Of a DNA stretch of 52,921 nt, positions 51,967 through 52,921 are shown piece by piece. The stretch lies in NCBI GenBank assembly GCA_031432545.1, contig JAVKGX010000012.1:1-52921 (forward strand). The letters run 5' to 3'. The stretch comes from Armatimonadota bacterium (GTDB lineage Bacteria > Sysuimicrobiota > Sysuimicrobiia > Sysuimicrobiales > Sysuimicrobiaceae). The translations under genes and the position numbers were made by a program. The notes beneath the pieces were generated by a model. It searched no databases and had not been told where the DNA came from. It saw only the letters and a list, made by a program, of their open reading frames with translations. Positions within the stretch are counted from its first letter, which is position 1. The number at the start of each line of letters is the position of its first letter.

Positions 51967-52905
51967 TCAGCATACCGCGCGCATCACGCGTTCGGCGACC
52001 TCGCTCGCATCCAGCCCGTCGACCGCGATCCACCGGATGCGCGGGTCTGCGCGGAACCAGGTGAGCTGGCGCTTGGCGTACCGGCGCGTGTTGCGCCGCA
52101 GGGCGCGGATCGCGTCGTCCAGTCCCACCTCGCCCCGCAGGTGGGCGACGATCTCCTTGTACCCCAGGCCCTGCATCGCGGGAAGCGCCGGGTCCACGCC
52201 GGCTCCGAGCAGCGCGCGAACCTCGTCCACCAGCCCGGCCCGGATCTGCTCGTCCACCCGGCCGTCGATGCGCCGGTACAGGGTCGCGCGGTCCATCGTC
52301 AGACCTACCTGAACGGCCTCCGGGTCCGGCGCCCGACCCCACTGATGGCTGGCCGGCCGGCCGGTGTGGTGGCAGACCTCCAGCGCCCGGATCACCCGTC
52401 GGACGTTGGAAGGCGGAATCCGCGAGGCAGCTACCGGGTCGAGCACCTGCAACCGGCGGTACAGCACGCCGGGGTTGACCCGCTCCTCCGCCTCCCAGCG
52501 ACGCCGCAGCGCCCAGTCCGGCGGCACTTCGGGGATGTCCAGCCCGTCCACGACGGCGCGCACGTACAGGCCGGTGCCGCCCACCAGCACCGGAGTGCGC
52601 CCGCGCGCGCGGATGGCGTCAATCGCGGCACGCGCCATGCGCTGGAAGTCGCGGACGGTGAACAACTCACGCGGATCCGCCACGTCCAGCAGGTGGTGCG
52701 TGACCCGCTCGCGCATCTGCGGCGTGGGCTTGGCCGTACCGATGTCCATCCCGCAATAGACGGTACGCGAATCCGCGCACACGATTTCCCCGCCGATGCG
52801 TTCGGCCAGTTCGACGGCCGCCGCAGACTTACCGACCGCGGTGGGGCCGACGACGACAAGGATGCGCGGTCGGTGGCAGGGGGTCGGTGATCCGTCCACA
52901 CCCAT
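51967..52905 (-). CDS. miaA: tRNA dimethylallyltransferase MiaA
   Basis: MiaA transfers a dimethylallyl group to A37 of tRNAs reading UNN codons. The 312 residues include P-loop GPTAVGKS (20-27), DSRTVYCGMDIGTAKP (the aspartate is the proposed catalytic base; the usual Q is T here), GGTGLYVRA, RVIRALEV, and the tRNA-binding end GYKEIVAHLRGE and NTRRYAKRQLTWFR. ATG 52905 has GGGAGGG about 9 bases upstream at the window edge. miaA-hflX-lexA proximity is the familiar bacterial mutL-miaA-hfq-hflX neighbourhood, without hfq in between. Confidence 0.97.
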   Translation of the reverse strand: MGVDGSPTPCHRPRILVVVGPTAVGKSAAAVELAERIGGEIVCADSRTVYCGMDIGTAKPTPQMRERVTHHLLDVADPRELFTVRDFQRMARAAIDAIRARGRTPVLVGGTGLYVRAVVDGLDIPEVPPDWALRRRWEAEERVNPGVLYRRLQVLDPVAASRIPPSNVRRVIRALEVCHHTGRPASHQWGRAPDPEAVQVGLTMDRATLYRRIDGRVDEQIRAGLVDEVRALLGAGVDPALPAMQGLGYKEIVAHLRGEVGLDDAIRALRRNTRRYAKRQLTWFRADPRIRWIAVDGLDASEVAERVMRAVC

Positions 52906-52921
52906 CTTCGAACACCCTCCC

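Overview
The window is a dense, GC-rich (about two thirds G+C by eye) bacterial chromosome segment. Nearly every gene lies on the minus strand; the exceptions are a nucleotidyltransferase (about 12.0-12.7 kb) and lexA (about 48.2-48.8 kb). Two tRNA-sensing T-box leaders, SpoVS, RNase Y with YmdB, and an LL-diaminopimelate-type aminotransferase point to a Firmicutes-like or other deep Terrabacteria lineage (for example Symbiobacteriia, Limnochordia or a Sysuimicrobiota-like candidate phylum). The exact phylum cannot be fixed from sequence reading alone. No rRNA, tRNA, CRISPR array, insertion sequence or prophage was seen.

Read in the direction of minus-strand transcription, the right end (52.9-43.6 kb) is a housekeeping block: miaA, an aminotransferase, hflX, then divergent lexA/rny with a candidate LexA operator between them, an uncharacterised gene, ymdB, spoVS, a PHP phosphoesterase and a membrane-anchored zinc ribbon. 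Next come selA and selB, both visibly broken by frameshifts and internal deletions (43.6-40.5 kb). valS follows under a well-formed valine T-box, then a SPOR-domain protein. After it comes a phenylacetate-style acyl-CoA beta-oxidation set (EthD-like protein, three crotonases, a two-domain 3-hydroxyacyl-CoA dehydrogenase, a thiolase, an aldehyde dehydrogenase; 37.05-29.8 kb).

The left half keeps an old Firmicutes-type gene order, secD-secF-recJ-relA-dtd-hisS-aspS-rarA-mnmA, interrupted by cassettes. These are a glycine betaine/choline-type ABC transporter (27.3-24.1 kb), fabI plus an aminotransferase, a small protein with an amidase and a PQQ-dependent sugar-dehydrogenase-like protein, and a carbohydrate ABC transporter with a GH125-like six-hairpin glycosidase (7.1-0.9 kb). 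Many junctions are 4-base stop/start overlaps (ATGA or TTGA), suggesting long, translationally coupled operons.

The most unusual items are: a 1183-residue RecJ fused to a HIRAN domain and a catalytically degenerate RecQ-like helicase; an RSH (RelA/SpoT) enzyme combining a complete hydrolase site with the acidic EFDD synthetase motif; the concentrated decay of selA/selB among otherwise intact genes; a hisS-aspS leader carrying GACAC (Asp GAC overlapping His CAC) at the specifier position and UCAC where the NCCA-pairing UGGN should be; and an hflX whose conserved N-terminus extends upstream of any ATG/GTG/TTG.
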